A stretch of 19,833 bases of DNA, taken from assembly GCA_947629395.1 (NCBI GenBank), contig CANRDQ010000027.1:1-19833 (forward strand), given 5' to 3'. Below are positions 12,171 through 19,733 of the stretch, piece by piece (the stretch's first letter is position 1; the number at the start of each line of letters is the position of its first letter). Origin of the DNA: an uncultured Bacilli bacterium (GTDB taxonomy: Bacteria; Bacillota_I; Bacilli_A; RF39; UBA660). The position numbers and the translations under genes were made by a program. A model generated the notes under the pieces. That model did not search any database. It saw nothing but the letters and a program-made list of their open reading frames with translations, and was not told where the DNA came from.

Positions 12171-13920
12171 AATTTTTATCACGTATTTTTATATGAGCTT
12201 CTCTAAGTTGAATTTCTTTTACAACAGATGGAGAATTCATTAAAGAGTCTGCCCCACTGGCATTCATTGGGAAAGCAATTGTTTCTCTAATTGATTCTTC
12301 ATCTAGTAATAACATTAACATTCTATCAATTCCAGGAGCCATTCCTCCATGTGGTGGTGCTCCATATTTAAAGGCTTCATATAAAGCTTTGAATCTTTCT
12401 TCTATTACTTCTTCTGATAGTCCTGCTAATTCAAAGGCTTTTTTCATAGTTTCAGGATCATAGTTTCTTAAAGCTCCACTAGCAAGTTCGATTCCGTTAC
12501 AAACAAAATCGAATTGGTAAGCTAAAATATCTTCAGCATCTTTACTAGTTAAAGCTTCAAGTCCACCTTGAGGCATATTGAATGGGTTGTGAGTAAAATC
12601 ATATTTCTCTTCTTCTTCATTCCATTCATACATTGGGAAATCTTTGACGATACAGAACTCAAATTTATCATTATCAATTAAATCTAATTTTCTACCTAAT
12701 TCATCTCTGATTAATCCTGCATATTTATAAGCATTTTTTCTATCAGCAATAAAGAATAATACACTATTAGGTTTTAAATTTCCTTTACTAATTAAAGCTT
12801 CTCTTTCTTCATCACATAAGAACTTATCTATAGGTCCCGCAAAAGACATATCTTCAAGAATTTTGAAATAACCAATACCAGGCATACCAATACTTTTGGC
12901 ATACTCTACTAAATCATTAAACCAAGAGTTAGATTTACTAGCAATATCTTCTACGACAATTCCTTTAACGGGGATATTTCTAAATGGTTTAAAGTCAGTA
13001 TCTTCAAATTCTTCAGTTAAATCTATTATTTCAAGAGGGTTTCTTAAATCTGGTTTATCAGTACCATATTTTTCGATAGCTTCTTTATAAGTTAAACGTT
13101 TAAAAGGTCTAGTTGATACTTTTTTATTACCAAATTTTTGGAATGTTTCATAAAAAACTTTTTCTCCTAATTCTAAGATATCTTCTTCTTCGGCAAAAGC
13201 CATTTCAAAATCTAATTGATAAAATTCTCCATATACTCTATCACTTCTAGCATCTTCATCTCTAAAACAAGGCGCTATTTGGAAATATTTATCAAAACCA
13301 CTACACATTAATAATTGTTTAAATTGTTGAGGAGCTTGAGGAAGAGCATAAAATTTACCATGAAAACGACGTGATGGGACGATAAAGTCTCTGGCTCCTT
13401 CAGGACTAGAAGCTGTAAGGATTGGAGTTTGAATTTCTAAAAAGTCTTCATCAATCATTAATTGTCTTAAAAAGCTAATTACTTTATTACGGAAAATAAT
13501 ATTATCTTTTACTTTAGGATTACGCATATCTAAATAACGATATTTTAATCTGACATCTTCTTTTACTTCTTTGGAAGTCATCACTTCGAATGGTAAAACA
13601 TTTTTGGCTTTTCCTAAAACTTCGATACTTTCAACTAAGACTTCTATTTCACCAGTTTTTATTCTTGGGTTAAAATCATCTTCATCTCTTTTTCGAACTG
13701 TACCTTTAACGGTAACAGAACTTTCACGTGTTAAATGTAAAAACATACTATCGTCATTACTAACAAGTTGGATTGTTCCACTCATATCTCTAACATCAAC
13801 AAAGATTACACCACCATGATCTCTGATGTTTTCAATCCATCCTGCGATTGTAACAACCTTACCGATATCTTCTTTAGTTAATTCACCTAAAATACAATCT
13901 CTATATTTATTTGCTTTCAT
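12169..13920 (-). CDS. aspS: Aspartyl-tRNA synthetase, probably non-discriminating
   Basis: This class II synthetase (583 residues) charges tRNA-Asp, and in its non-discriminating form also tRNA-Asn. The N-terminal OB anticodon-binding domain (1-110) holds GWIENIRDHGGVIF, with His35 where discriminating bacterial enzymes usually have Leu. Motif 2 is FRDEDARSDRVYGEFYQLD (near 218-236); motif 3 is GGMAPGIDRMLMLL (525-538). A GAD insertion domain lies between (about 285-420). The EDAR and GEFYQLD wording and the ending QLREAHIKI resemble the alphaproteobacterial subtype rather than EDLRADRQPEFTQID. SD AGGAG precedes the ATG by 8 nt; the start overlaps gatB by 14 nt. Co-transcription with gatCAB behind an Asn-type T-box supports dual specificity. 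Confidence 0.95.
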   Translation of the reverse strand: MKANKYRDCILGELTKEDIGKVVTIAGWIENIRDHGGVIFVDVRDMSGTIQLVSNDDSMFLHLTRESSVTVKGTVRKRDEDDFNPRIKTGEIEVLVESIEVLGKAKNVLPFEVMTSKEVKEDVRLKYRYLDMRNPKVKDNIIFRNKVISFLRQLMIDEDFLEIQTPILTASSPEGARDFIVPSRRFHGKFYALPQAPQQFKQLLMCSGFDKYFQIAPCFRDEDARSDRVYGEFYQLDFEMAFAEEEDILELGEKVFYETFQKFGNKKVSTRPFKRLTYKEAIEKYGTDKPDLRNPLEIIDLTEEFEDTDFKPFRNIPVKGIVVEDIASKSNSWFNDLVEYAKSIGMPGIGYFKILEDMSFAGPIDKFLCDEEREALISKGNLKPNSVLFFIADRKNAYKYAGLIRDELGRKLDLIDNDKFEFCIVKDFPMYEWNEEEEKYDFTHNPFNMPQGGLEALTSKDAEDILAYQFDFVCNGIELASGALRNYDPETMKKAFELAGLSEEVIEERFKALYEAFKYGAPPHGGMAPGIDRMLMLLLDEESIRETIAFPMNASGADSLMNSPSVVKEIQLREAHIKIRDKN

Positions 13921-15349
13921 CTTTTTTTCTCCTTTCTAATTCTTGTTTAATTATTTCCAAAGATATATTTGGATTGGCTTGTCTATTGGTAGTTTTCATA
14001 ACTTGTCCTACAAAGAAGTTATAAACAAAAGTATTACCATCTTCAACATATTGTCTTACTTGTTCAGGGTTAGAATCCATTACTTGTTTTACTATATTAA
14101 GTAGTTTATCTTCATCATTAATTTGTTCTAGATTTTGTTCTTTTATTAAAGCAATTGGATCTTGTTTTTTATCAATAGCTTGATAAAGTATTTTTTTACC
14201 ATGATCTAAAGAAATCTTTTTATGATGTACTAAATTTACAAGTTCGGCAAGTGATGTAGCTTTAACTGGGAATTCTTCTATGGTTATGTTTAGTTTATTT
14301 AAAGTACTTAATACTGATGTAGTTACAAAATTTAAAGCTAAAGAGATATCTTCGCTATTTTCTACTACTGCATTAAAGTAATCACTAATTCTTCTGTTAG
14401 CTGATAAAACCCCAGCATCATATTCACTTAAACCATATTTTTCTTGATATAATTCAAAACGTTCTAATTTTAACATTGGAACTTCACTTCTTATTTCTTC
14501 TAAATATTCTTTAGAAAGTGGTACTCTAGGTAAGTTTGGCTCTATAAAATATTTATAATCAACATCATCTACTTTTTCTCTCATAGAATATGTTTTTCCA
14601 TCCTCACCTATTCTTCTTGTTTCTTGAATTATTTTTTCACCTTTATCAAGTAATTCACTTTGACGTTTTATTTCATATTCAATAGCGGCTTTTACAGAGT
14701 TAAAAGCATTAATATTTTTCATTTCTACTTTAGTACCAAGTTTATCATCATTTTCTTTCTTTAAAGAAATATTAACATCACATCTCATTTGTCCGTAATT
14801 ACTTTTGGCTTCACTCACTTCACAGAATAAAAATACATCTCTTAAATCTTCTAAGAATTTTACGGCTTCATCAGCACTTTCAATACAAGGTTCTGTTACT
14901 ATTTCGATTAATGGTACTCCACTTCTATTGTAGTCAATTAAAGAATAAGTAGAGTCATGTTCTAAAGAAGCAGTATCTTCTTCTAGATGAAGTTGTTTAA
15001 TTAATACACGTTTCTTTTGACCGTTTACTAATATATCTAAATAACCATTTTTTCCCATAGGTTTAGTAACTTGGGTAATTTGATAACCTTTTGGTAAATC
15101 TGGATAAAAATAGTTTTTACGATCAAATAATACCTCATCTGGATTAGTACAATGTAGAGACATAGCTGTCTTTAAAGCTTTACGACAAGCTTCTTTATTA
15201 ACAACAGGAAGTATTCCAGGAAGACCTAAGTCAACGGCGGCAACATGAATATTAGGAGTAGTTGTAAATTCATTAGGTGCTGAAGAAAAGTTTTTAGATT
15301 TTGTTTGTAATTCACAATGAACTTCAAGTCCGATTACTACTTTATACAT
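13907..15349 (-). CDS. gatB: Asp-tRNA(Asn)/Glu-tRNA(Gln) amidotransferase subunit B
   Basis: GatB binds the misacylated tRNA and activates its Asp or Glu side chain with ATP so that ammonia from GatA can amidate it. The 480-residue protein shows VIGLEVHCEL at its start, the KNYFYPDLPKGYQITQ motif, GVPLIEIVTEP, RCDVNISL and KVEMKNINAFNSV, all diagnostic. The C-terminal 150 residues form the helical YqeY-like tRNA-binding tail, ending ISLEIIKQELERRKKDESK. The frame opens three codons earlier at a GTG, but that GTG is inside the AGGTGA ribosome site; the ATG at 15349 is the start. It overlaps gatA by 8 nt and aspS by 14 nt, indicating tight translational coupling. Confidence 0.96.
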   Translation of the reverse strand: MYKVVIGLEVHCELQTKSKNFSSAPNEFTTTPNIHVAAVDLGLPGILPVVNKEACRKALKTAMSLHCTNPDEVLFDRKNYFYPDLPKGYQITQVTKPMGKNGYLDILVNGQKKRVLIKQLHLEEDTASLEHDSTYSLIDYNRSGVPLIEIVTEPCIESADEAVKFLEDLRDVFLFCEVSEAKSNYGQMRCDVNISLKKENDDKLGTKVEMKNINAFNSVKAAIEYEIKRQSELLDKGEKIIQETRRIGEDGKTYSMREKVDDVDYKYFIEPNLPRVPLSKEYLEEIRSEVPMLKLERFELYQEKYGLSEYDAGVLSANRRISDYFNAVVENSEDISLALNFVTTSVLSTLNKLNITIEEFPVKATSLAELVNLVHHKKISLDHGKKILYQAIDKKQDPIALIKEQNLEQINDEDKLLNIVKQVMDSNPEQVRQYVEDGNTFVYNFFVGQVMKTTNRQANPNISLEIIKQELERRKKDESK

Positions 15350-16805
15350 TTTCATCACCTGCCACTCTATCTTTGATACCTATTGTATCTTCTATTTTTT
15401 TAGCCATATTTAAAACTAGGCCATCTTCTTTTACTCTTCCGGTTAAATTGATACCTACAGGAAGATTATTATCAAAATACATTGGTAAAGTTATACTAGG
15501 GAAACCTCCAAAGTTACCTATTGCCATATGGTTTTCTAAAATTTTAGCTTGAGGGTTTACTTTTTCGGAAGAACTTTCAAAAAGTGGTGCGTAACTACCA
15601 CTAGCTGGAAGAATAAACCCATCATATTCTTGTAATAAACTATTTATTTTTTCAACTATTAGTCTTCTAACTCTACAAGCATTTAAGAATAATTTATCTT
15701 GGTTTTCTTTTTGTAAAATATAACTTCCTAAAATAAATCTTCTTTTGATTAATTCTGAAAATCCGGCTGTTCTGGCTTTAAACATTACATCATCAATAGA
15801 TTGAGCATCTTTTGGTCGTGGTCCAAATTGAATACCTGTAAGATTAGCATTATTACTTGTTGCTTCAGCACAACTAATAGTCATATATGTTGGGTAAATG
15901 GCACTAAGTAGTTTTTTATCAATTGATACTTCTTCAATAATAAAGCCTGCTTTTTTTAGTTTTTCTACTACTTCTTTAAAAGTATCTAGAGTTTTCTTTA
16001 TTTCAGGAGAAATATTTTCATAGTATTCTTCATTACATATTTCTTTGATATAAAATAGTTTTTTACCTTTAATATCGTTATCTAACATTTCTGTAAATGT
16101 TTCATCCGTATCTTTTAAGCTAGTCATATCTAAAGGATCATGTCCTTTGATTAAATCTGTAACAATAGCGGCATCAGTAACATTTCTAGTAAAACAACCA
16201 ACGTGATCAAGACTAGAAGCAAAAGCAAAAAGTCCATAACGAGATACTAATCCATAAGTTGGTTTGAAACCTACAATTCCTCCGAATGAAGCTGGTTTTC
16301 TAATTGAATCTCCAGTATCACTACCTATTGAAAAAGGTACTATTCCAAGTGCGACAGCGGCTGCTGAACCTGCACTAGAACCACCAATAAGACGATTTTT
16401 ATCCCATGGATTTCTTACTACTCCTGTGTGAGCTGTTGTTCCTGTTCCTCCCATAGCTAATTCATCAAGAACAGTTTTTCCAACTAATACTCCTCCAGCG
16501 TGTTTTAACTTTTTATAAACTGTCGCATCATATACAGGAATATAATCTTTTAAAATATTAGATGAAGATGTAGTTAAAATACCACTTGTTGAAAAATTAT
16601 CTTTTAAGGCATAAGGAATTCCTTTAATTAAAGAATCTTTTTTACTTCTCATTTTATATTTATCTATAATAGTTACAAAGGAATTATATTCATCTTGATA
16701 TTGATGCGCTAAAGAGTTAGCTTCTTTAAATAATTCTTCACTTGTTACTTTAGAACTATCAAGATCTTCTCTTAAATCTCTAATTGTTTTATGTCTATAA
16801 TCCAT
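15342..16805 (-). CDS. gatA: Asp-tRNA(Asn)/Glu-tRNA(Gln) amidotransferase subunit A
   Basis: GatA is the amidase subunit that releases ammonia from glutamine for GatB. The 487-residue protein has the amidase-signature Ser-cisSer-Lys triad at Lys68 (YALKDNF), Ser143 (GGSSAGSAAA) and Ser167 (GSDTGDSIRKPASF); each lies 11 residues before the position I recall for the S. aureus enzyme. Two changes from the usual wording are GGSSAGS for GGSSGGS and TGDSIR for TGGSIR, placing Asp next to the nucleophile. The downstream GFKPTYGLVSRYGL and FASSLDHVG blocks are intact. The start ATG lies 1 nt after the gatC stop, with AGGTGG in the gatC end as SD. Confidence 0.96.
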   Translation of the reverse strand: MDYRHKTIRDLREDLDSSKVTSEELFKEANSLAHQYQDEYNSFVTIIDKYKMRSKKDSLIKGIPYALKDNFSTSGILTTSSSNILKDYIPVYDATVYKKLKHAGGVLVGKTVLDELAMGGTGTTAHTGVVRNPWDKNRLIGGSSAGSAAAVALGIVPFSIGSDTGDSIRKPASFGGIVGFKPTYGLVSRYGLFAFASSLDHVGCFTRNVTDAAIVTDLIKGHDPLDMTSLKDTDETFTEMLDNDIKGKKLFYIKEICNEEYYENISPEIKKTLDTFKEVVEKLKKAGFIIEEVSIDKKLLSAIYPTYMTISCAEATSNNANLTGIQFGPRPKDAQSIDDVMFKARTAGFSELIKRRFILGSYILQKENQDKLFLNACRVRRLIVEKINSLLQEYDGFILPASGSYAPLFESSSEKVNPQAKILENHMAIGNFGGFPSITLPMYFDNNLPVGINLTGRVKEDGLVLNMAKKIEDTIGIKDRVAGDENV

Positions 16806-16806
16806 T

Positions 16807-17097
16807 TTATTCCACCACCTTTGGTACTTTAACTTGATCTCTTACTTGATGTTTAGTATTACTTAATACTTCATCTACGGTTAAATAATCTCCTACTTCA
16901 TCCTCTCTTAAACTAGCATCTTCATTGGTAAAAGGAAAAGTCATAGGTTCTACATCTTTAATATTAGGAATTTGTCCAATAAACTCCATCTGTTCTAAAA
17001 TCACTTCAAACTCTTGTTGTAATGTTTCATATTCATCATCATTCATATCAAACATTAATTTATGAGCATATTCTCTTAATTTTTCTTTTTCTATCAT
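16807..17097 (-). CDS. gatC: Asp-tRNA(Asn)/Glu-tRNA(Gln) amidotransferase subunit C
   Basis: GatC is the small clamp that holds GatA and GatB together. The 96-residue protein has the normal length and pattern: a helical N-terminus (LREYAHKLMFDMNDDEYE), a second helix with EVILEQMEFIGQI, then the extended arm VEPMTFPF-TNEDASLREDEV, matching the VxPTxHP-x-R-x-D-x-V region that wraps around GatA. It is the first gene of the operon, directly behind the T-box leader, with AAGGAGG 6 nt before the ATG. The next gene begins 1 nt after its stop. Confidence 0.92.
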   Translation of the reverse strand: MIEKEKLREYAHKLMFDMNDDEYETLQQEFEVILEQMEFIGQIPNIKDVEPMTFPFTNEDASLREDEVGDYLTVDEVLSNTKHQVRDQVKVPKVVE

Positions 17098-17117
17098 ACT
17101 AATCCTCCTTTTTTAAC

Positions 17118-17350
17118 AAAAAAACAGCCATTATCCCAATAAGGGACGAATGACTGTTGAATCCGCGGTACCACCCAATTTATCAATAAAATTGATCGCT
17201 TTATAGATAACGGTCTATATCCGGCTTAGTCTACTTAATTTCTTTAAGCACTCTGAAGTGTTTTTCAATATAGTCTTTTTATTAGATTTCACCACACTCT
17301 AACTCTCTTTAAAAAAGGTCTATATTTACTCCTCTTCTTCCTCGTTTTAC
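17118..17350 (-). promoter_or_regulatory. T-box riboswitch, Asn (AAC) specifier, controlling gatCAB-aspS
   Basis: The minus strand carries the T-box sequence GGGTGGTACCGCGG (17163-17176). Stem I includes GAAG (17334-17337), the AGTA specifier-loop motif (17327-17330), the helix AATATAG/CTATATT, and an apical part with AGAGAG and GGTGAAA. On the 3' side of the specifier loop the triplet AAC (17260-17262) is followed by A and then CTTC (17255-17258), which pairs with GAAG; this is the standard specifier position and reads Asn. A GAA triplet (17264-17266) lies 5' in the same loop. The terminator is AACAGTCATT/AATGGCTGTT with an inner CCC/GGG (17123-17158), then T7. Uncharged tRNA-Asn should favour the antiterminator and switch the operon on. 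Confidence 0.93.
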
Positions 17351-17356
17351 TTCCCT

Positions 17357-17385
17357 ATAGTACTATTTTTTTTAAATTTTGTCAA
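17357..17385 (-). promoter_or_regulatory. Promoter of the T-box gatCAB-aspS operon
   Basis: Minus-strand perfect TTGACA (17380-17385), 17-nt spacer, TACTAT (17357-17362). Transcription should start near 17350, giving a leader of about 253 nt. This is the strongest -35 in the window. Confidence 0.85.
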
Positions 17386-17404
17386 ACTCCAAAAAGATAA
17401 GTCT

Positions 17405-18055
17405 TTATTTTTTTACTTCTTTCATAGTTAAAATATTAAAAAGTTCTTTATGTTTTTTAGAAAAATTATTAGTTATATCTTCTACTAATTCTTTATATAT
17501 TTCTGAGATATCTTCTTTATTTTTAGAAAAACATTCTTCATATAAATATTTTATCTTATCATAGTTCTTTTTACGATAACTACTTTTTAATTCATTAATT
17601 AAAAAGTTTTGGATAAAGAATTCTCTTCTAGTTAAAAAGAAATTAATTTTACGATTTTTTAATTTTTTATAGTTTATATTTACTAGTTCTAAGTTATCAC
17701 AAATATCTAAGATTTCTTCTTCTTCATCAAGTAATAAATAACTTCTATATAAGATTTTTCCACTACTAGAAAACTCTACCGCTATACATTTAGAACCATC
17801 ACTAAATAAAGAAGCATATTCTATATTCTTTTTATTTTTTATAGAAAATAACTCTGTTAAATTTTTAATTCTTTCTAAGAATTGTTTATCTACTTCAATT
17901 TCATTATTGATTAACATATCTATAAAAGAGGTGTTTACTTTAAATAAAGGTATCTTTTTTATATGTTCAACATTATCAAATTCATTCCATTCAAAAAATT
18001 CTAAAATACGATTTTCATCTGTTAAATTAAGTATAATATCATAAACGTAAATCAT
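17405..18055 (-). CDS. DUF3603-like protein
   Basis: A 216-residue cytoplasmic protein with no signal peptide. Its opening, MIYVYDIILNL followed by ILEFFEWNEFDNVEHIKKIPLFKV, closely follows the pattern of the Firmicutes DUF3603 family (YVYDxWxNW, then FHEWRKDDxIELLDQVPLxKV). The middle has CIAVEFSSSGKILYRSYLLLDEEEEI, matching the family's strand pair, and the C-terminal third is Lys-rich and helical. The family's function is unknown to me. SD AAGGAG lies 6 nt before the ATG, and its start overlaps the small membrane-protein gene by 17 nt, so the two are translated together. A weak 5-bp hairpin (AAAGA/TCTTT) just after the stop precedes the T-box operon promoter. Confidence 0.72.
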   Translation of the reverse strand: MIYVYDIILNLTDENRILEFFEWNEFDNVEHIKKIPLFKVNTSFIDMLINNEIEVDKQFLERIKNLTELFSIKNKKNIEYASLFSDGSKCIAVEFSSSGKILYRSYLLLDEEEEILDICDNLELVNINYKKLKNRKINFFLTRREFFIQNFLINELKSSYRKKNYDKIKYLYEECFSKNKEDISEIYKELVEDITNNFSKKHKELFNILTMKEVKK

Positions 18056-18254
18056 TACTTTCTCCTTTCCAATATATTGTTATTGTGAGCAAACAAAGGC
18101 CAATTAATACATATAAGCACTCATATCTTTTAAAAATAAAACTGATATATTCATTGAAAGAATATCCAAATGAAAAAAGATTAAGATAAGTAATGATATA
18201 AGTACAACCTATAGTCGTAAATCCAAAACCTATTAAAAATAAAAATATTCTCAT
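18039..18254 (-). CDS. Small two-helix membrane protein
   Basis: A 71-residue protein with two hydrophobic segments (about 2-22 and 47-63) joined by a loop containing a charged patch (FKRYEC). I do not recognise the family. The ATG follows AGAGGAG by 2-3 nt of spacing to the G-rich core (AGAGGAGAT then ATG), which is short but plausible. Its last 17 nt overlap the DUF3603-like gene, and it begins 67 nt after the M23 peptidase gene on the same strand, so a three-gene unit is likely. Coding reality is supported by the overlap and hydrophobic pattern rather than by homology. Confidence 0.65.
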   Translation of the reverse strand: MRIFLFLIGFGFTTIGCTYIITYLNLFSFGYSFNEYISFIFKRYECLYVLIGLCLLTITIYWKGESNDLRL

Positions 18255-18321
18255 ATCTCCTCTTTTTAATTTATGATATTAAGATATTTTATATACTAAA
18301 GAAAAAAGAAGATATTTATCA

Positions 18322-18915
18322 TCATTTGTTGATGACATAATCTCCTTTTTTAATATAACTTCGATAAATTCTTTTATTATTCTTTTTTATGATTATATTT
18401 TTAAATGTTATAGGTATTCCTACGGCAGTATCTTCTACTCCTTTTTGAATTTGGAAATGAATATGAGGTCCATTAGAATTACCACTGTTACCTACTTTAG
18501 CGATAACTTGTCCTTGTTTGACGATATCTCCTACTTTAACTTTAAAACTATCTTTTTTAATATGCGCAATCATACTACATTCGTTATATTTATGTTTTAT
18601 TATAATAAAATTACCTCTTACTTCATCGACATCACAAACTATTTTTCGGTCTTTATCGATTCTAGTGTCTTTATATTTGTTGCAGACTTCAAAGACTATT
18701 CCATCTTGTGGGGCAATGATTTCTTCATTATAACAATAATAGTTTTCTACTTTTAAATAATCATCAAAATAAGGGATATCATCTTTTCGCATTTCGATAT
18801 CATAAGCATATCTTTGATTAGGAATATTCCAAGAATGAGAATCACTCTTTTTTATACCTCCAAATTCTACAAAGAATTCACTTTTAAAAGGTAAACAATA
18901 TTTGTTCTTACTCAT
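18322..18915 (-). CDS. M23 (LytM-like) metallopeptidase without signal peptide
   Basis: A 197-residue M23-type protein. Zinc-site residues fit: His27 (SDSHSWNIPNQ) with Asp39 (YAYDIE), and the HxH pair His151/His153 (NGPHIHFQIQ); His118 (MIAHI) is the additional active-site His. The G-D-x-V-x-x-G-x-x-I-A-x-V-G-N-S-G block precedes HxH as usual. M23 enzymes cut peptidoglycan cross-bridges, but this one starts MSKNKYCLPFKSEFF, with no signal peptide or membrane segment, so its site of action is unclear. It ends with tandem stops TGA TGA TAA. SD AGGAGG precedes the ATG by 5 nt, immediately after the yebC terminator, leaving no room for its own promoter in that gap. Confidence 0.88.
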   Translation of the reverse strand: MSKNKYCLPFKSEFFVEFGGIKKSDSHSWNIPNQRYAYDIEMRKDDIPYFDDYLKVENYYCYNEEIIAPQDGIVFEVCNKYKDTRIDKDRKIVCDVDEVRGNFIIIKHKYNECSMIAHIKKDSFKVKVGDIVKQGQVIAKVGNSGNSNGPHIHFQIQKGVEDTAVGIPITFKNIIIKKNNKRIYRSYIKKGDYVINK

Positions 18916-18928
18916 AATGTCCTCCTAT

Positions 18929-18954
18929 TAAAAAAGTTCTGAGGCTTCAGAACT
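18929..18954 (-). terminator. Terminator after yebC
   Basis: AGTTCTGA and TCAGAACT (18947-18954 and 18935-18942 in minus order) form an 8-bp stem with a 4-nt loop, then a T-run on the minus strand. The T-run leads within 3-4 nt into the ribosome site of the M23 gene. Confidence 0.85.
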
Positions 18955-18955
18955 A

Positions 18956-19675
18956 TTAATCTTTTAAATTATAATATACATCTTGAACATCATCTAAGTC
19001 TTCTAGTTGTTCTACTAAGGCATGAATCTTTTCAGAACCTTCTTCATCTAGTTCAATATAGTTTGTAGGTACATAAGTTACTTCACTTGATAAGAAGTTT
19101 TCTACTCCTGCTTCTTCTAAAGCATTCTTTACATTAATAAAATCATCTGGATTTGTAGTAATAGTAAATGATTCATCTTCAGATACAAAATCTTCAGCGC
19201 CACTGTCTAAAGCTACCATCATCATTTCATCTTCATCATAAGTATTTGGAATTTCAATAATTCCTTTACGTTCAAACATATAACTAACAGATCCATCTGT
19301 TCCTAAATTTCCACCACGTTTAGTGAAAGCACTTCTAACCATTGAAGCAGTTCTGTTTTTGTTGTCAGTAAGACAATCAACCATAAATGCAACTCCTCCA
19401 ACACCATAACCTTCATAACGTATAGATTCATAATTTTCGCCTTCAGTATTTCCTTTGGCTTTTTCTATAGCTTTATTAATTTTATCTTTAGGCATATTAG
19501 CACTACGAGCTTTTTCTACAATTAATCTTAAAGATGCATTTTGATCAGGATCAGGAGTTCCTTGTTTTGCCGCTACAAAAATCTCTTTAGCTAATTTTTG
19601 GAATACTTTTCCACGTGCTGCATCAGCTTCTCCTTTAGCTCTATGTATTTTTGCCCATTTTGAATGTCCACTCAT
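18956..19675 (-). CDS. yebC: YebC/PmpR family regulatory protein
   Basis: A 239-residue protein of normal family length, starting with the signature MSGHSKWAKIHRAKGEADAARGK, followed by FQKLAKEIFVAAKQG, NMPKDKINKAIEKAKG and YEGYGVGGVAFMVDCLTDNKNRTASMVR. These cover the three-domain YebC fold. Members were long listed as transcription factors; recent work ties the family to translation of difficult (proline-rich) stretches, and mitochondrial TACO1 is a relative. SD GAGGAGG lies 6 nt before the ATG. It has its own strong promoter and a terminator directly after its stop. Confidence 0.95.
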   Translation of the reverse strand: MSGHSKWAKIHRAKGEADAARGKVFQKLAKEIFVAAKQGTPDPDQNASLRLIVEKARSANMPKDKINKAIEKAKGNTEGENYESIRYEGYGVGGVAFMVDCLTDNKNRTASMVRSAFTKRGGNLGTDGSVSYMFERKGIIEIPNTYDEDEMMMVALDSGAEDFVSEDESFTITTNPDDFINVKNALEEAGVENFLSSEVTYVPTNYIELDEEGSEKIHALVEQLEDLDDVQDVYYNLKD

Positions 19676-19704
19676 TTAAATTCCTCCTCGCTAATTTCGT
19701 TAAT

Positions 19705-19733
19705 ATTATATCATGTATATAAAAATATGTAAA
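19705..19733 (-). promoter_or_regulatory. Promoter of yebC
   Basis: Minus-strand TTTACA (19728-19733), 17-nt spacer, TGATATAAT extended -10 (TATAAT at 19705-19710). The predicted start is about 25 nt before the yebC ATG. Confidence 0.8.

Noticed and set aside
12896..13819. Plus-strand frames inside aspS
   Set aside because: Shadows of a highly conserved gene on the other strand, with no start signals.
15301..15552. Plus-strand frame across the gatA/gatB junction
   Set aside because: Antisense to two secure genes; no ribosome site.
18445..18756. Plus-strand frames inside the M23 gene
   Set aside because: Hydrophobic antisense reading of a gene with an intact zinc site.
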